From positions 1 through 9,086 of the forward strand of contig CAIOSS010000622.1 of NCBI GenBank assembly GCA_903860995.1: DNA of 9,086 nt, read 5' to 3'. The stretch comes from an uncultured delta proteobacterium. GTDB lineage: Bacteria > Myxococcota_A > Polyangia > Polyangiales > Ga0077539. Shown here one piece after another: positions 7,878 through 9,086 of the stretch (positions are counted from its first letter, which is position 1; each line of letters opens with the position of its first letter). The notes beneath the pieces were generated by a model. It was not told the origin of the DNA, made no database searches, and worked only from the letters and a program-made list of their open reading frames with translations. Both the position numbers and the translations under genes were made by a program.

Positions 7878-8966
7878 TCAGAGCACGTCGTGGCGCCGCG
7901 CCTCGGAGAGCGCGTCCACGGCCTTCTTCACGTCCTGCGCGCGCTCGCGGCTCATCACCAGGAGCACGTCGCCGGTGTCGACCACCACCAGGTCGCTCAC
8001 GCCCACCAGCGCGACCACCTTGCCCGCGGGCGCAACCACCACGTTGCCGCGCGCATCGACGACGGTGCCCTCGACCCCCGCCAGCACGTTGCCCGCGCCG
8101 TCCTTGAGCCCGAGCTCCCAGGCCGCCTGCCAGCTGCCCACGTCGCTCCAGCCGCAGCTCACAGGCACCACCGCGATGGCCCGCTCGTTCTCCATCACCC
8201 CGTAGTCGAGGGAGACGTTGGGCAGCCCGGGGTAGCGGGCGTTGACCTCGCGCACCTCCTCGACGACCCCCAGCTCGGCGGCCCGGTCGAAGGCCGCCGT
8301 GGCGTCGGCCACCGTGGGCAGGTGGGCCCGCACCGCGCGCGCCATCACGTCGGCGCGAAACACGAAGATCCCGGCGTTCCAGAGGTGCTCGGCCCCGAGG
8401 AGGTACTGCTCCGCGCGCGCCGCGTCGGGCTTCTCGACGAAGGCCCGCACCACGCGCACGCCGTCCGGCGCGCCCGCGAAGGCTTCGCCCACCTGGAGGT
8501 AGCCGTAGCCCGTCTCCGGGCGCGTGGGGGTGATGCCGAGGGTGACGATGGCGCCGGTGCCGGCCGCGTCGGCGGCGAGGCGCAGGGCGGCGAGGAAGGC
8601 GGGCTCGTCGCTGATGTGCGCGTCGGCGGCGAGCACCACCACGACGGCGTCGGGGTCGCGGCGCTGGATGACCGCGGTGGCCCAGGCGACGCAGGGCGCG
8701 GTGTTGCGGCCGACGGGCTCGAGCAGGATGTTGGCCGCGGGCACCGCGGGGCAGGCCTCGTGGGTGGCCTCGGCGAGGTCGGCGCGGGTGACGATGAGCA
8801 CGCGCTCGGGCGGCGAGAGCGGCGCGACGCGGTGGACCGTGGCGGTGAGCAGCGGCGTGACCCCGTCGCCCAGCGGGAGGAACTGCTTGGGCTTCAGCCG
8901 CCGCGACGAGGGCCAGAAGCGGGTGCCCGAGCCGCCCGCCATGATCACCGTGTAGATCTCGCTCAT
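7878..8966 (-). CDS. manC: Mannose-1-phosphate guanylyltransferase (single domain)
   Basis: 362 aa, the size of monofunctional enzymes; there is no fused isomerase domain. It makes GDP-mannose from GTP and mannose-1-phosphate in the cytosol. Visible: nucleotide-binding signature AGGSGTRFWPSS (10-21) followed by KPKQFLPL (25-32); EPVGRNTAP (83-91); FVEKP (176-180); NAGIF (197-201); LDYGVME (253-259); and GWSDVGSW (272-279). The metal-binding segment reads LAADAHI (112-118) where the family usually has a PADHxI-like stretch. A C-terminal beta-helix-like region follows from about 290. ATG 8966-8964 is chosen: GAGGAG (complement of 8971-8976) is 4 nt upstream. An in-frame GTG directly before it would leave only 1 nt and is unlikely. 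First gene of the operon; manB starts 26 nt after its stop. Confidence 0.95.
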   Translation of the reverse strand: MSEIYTVIMAGGSGTRFWPSSRRLKPKQFLPLGDGVTPLLTATVHRVAPLSPPERVLIVTRADLAEATHEACPAVPAANILLEPVGRNTAPCVAWATAVIQRRDPDAVVVVLAADAHISDEPAFLAALRLAADAAGTGAIVTLGITPTRPETGYGYLQVGEAFAGAPDGVRVVRAFVEKPDAARAEQYLLGAEHLWNAGIFVFRADVMARAVRAHLPTVADATAAFDRAAELGVVEEVREVNARYPGLPNVSLDYGVMENERAIAVVPVSCGWSDVGSWQAAWELGLKDGAGNVLAGVEGTVVDARGNVVVAPAGKVVALVGVSDLVVVDTGDVLLVMSRERAQDVKKAVDALSEARRHDVL

Positions 8967-9086
8967 CACACTCCTCGCGCCCGCAGAAACAGGGACGAGC
9001 CGTGTACCACGGCCGCGCCCGCGGTTGCACCGGTCACCACAGGCCCACCCGCGCCTGCAATCACCAGCCTCGCCCTCCGAGGGGAG
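8967..9086 (-). other. Leader region upstream of the manC-manB-kinase operon
   Basis: No gene is seen in these 120 nt on either strand. It should contain part or all of the operon's 5' leader, but I find no convincing -35/-10 or sigma-54 element. A small palindrome at 8999-9013 (GCCGTG, 3-nt spacer, CACGGC) lies 32 nt ahead of the manC ATG and could be an operator or leader hairpin. Confidence 0.4.

Noticed and set aside
6049..8205. 718-codon plus-strand frame opposite the kinase, manB and manC
   Set aside because: Antisense shadow crossing three well-supported genes; biased composition and no conserved motif.
6493..9030. Reading manB as an 845-residue protein extending back through manC
   Set aside because: The upstream 390 codons are an out-of-frame Arg/Gly/Ala-rich reading of manC. 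The mutase fold begins exactly at the ATG at 7851.

Overview
The window is very GC-rich, with strong G/C bias at third codon positions. It carries exported lipoproteins with Asp/Pro/Ala/Gly-rich tethers and the Cys-rich 'CGDG...CDDGN...GDGC' repeats typical of myxobacteria. I infer a myxobacterial chromosome (Myxococcota, probably Polyangia/Sandaracinaceae-like), from gene style only. I see no mobile element, CRISPR array, tRNA or rRNA.

Layout. (1) 1-1672, minus strand: 5' part of a lipoprotein with four DUF4397-like repeat units, running off the left edge. (2) 1673-2190: divergent control region that also appears to hold a 54-codon minus-strand gene (1871-2035), plus inverted repeats and two weak promoter candidates. 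(3) 2191-3789, plus strand: lipoprotein with four myxobacterial disulfide repeats and a large unnamed domain with calcium-loop-like motifs. (4) 3807-5312, plus strand: flavoprotein of the vanillyl-alcohol oxidase / 4-cresol dehydrogenase family, 17 nt downstream and probably co-transcribed. (5) 5313-5543: non-coding gap between converging genes, with three sizeable hairpins and a G9 tract. (6) 8966 down to 5544, minus strand: a tight three-gene operon of mannose-1-phosphate guanylyltransferase (manC), phosphomannomutase/phosphoglucomutase (manB) and a ROK-family sugar kinase. (7) 8967-9086: operon leader, with no other gene seen.

The right-hand operon has a clear joint logic. The kinase makes a hexose-6-phosphate, ManB converts mannose-6-phosphate to mannose-1-phosphate, and ManC makes GDP-mannose for polysaccharide, LPS or glycoconjugate synthesis. 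If the kinase accepts mannose, the operon would be a complete mannose-to-GDP-mannose route without phosphomannose isomerase. The left half is envelope biology: two divergent secreted lipoproteins of unknown role.

No wholly new system is evident. The most intriguing items are the strand-asymmetric hairpins in the convergent gap, the kinase's place in the GDP-mannose operon, the unnamed lipoprotein domain, the active-site changes in the flavoprotein, and the small gene between the lipoproteins.
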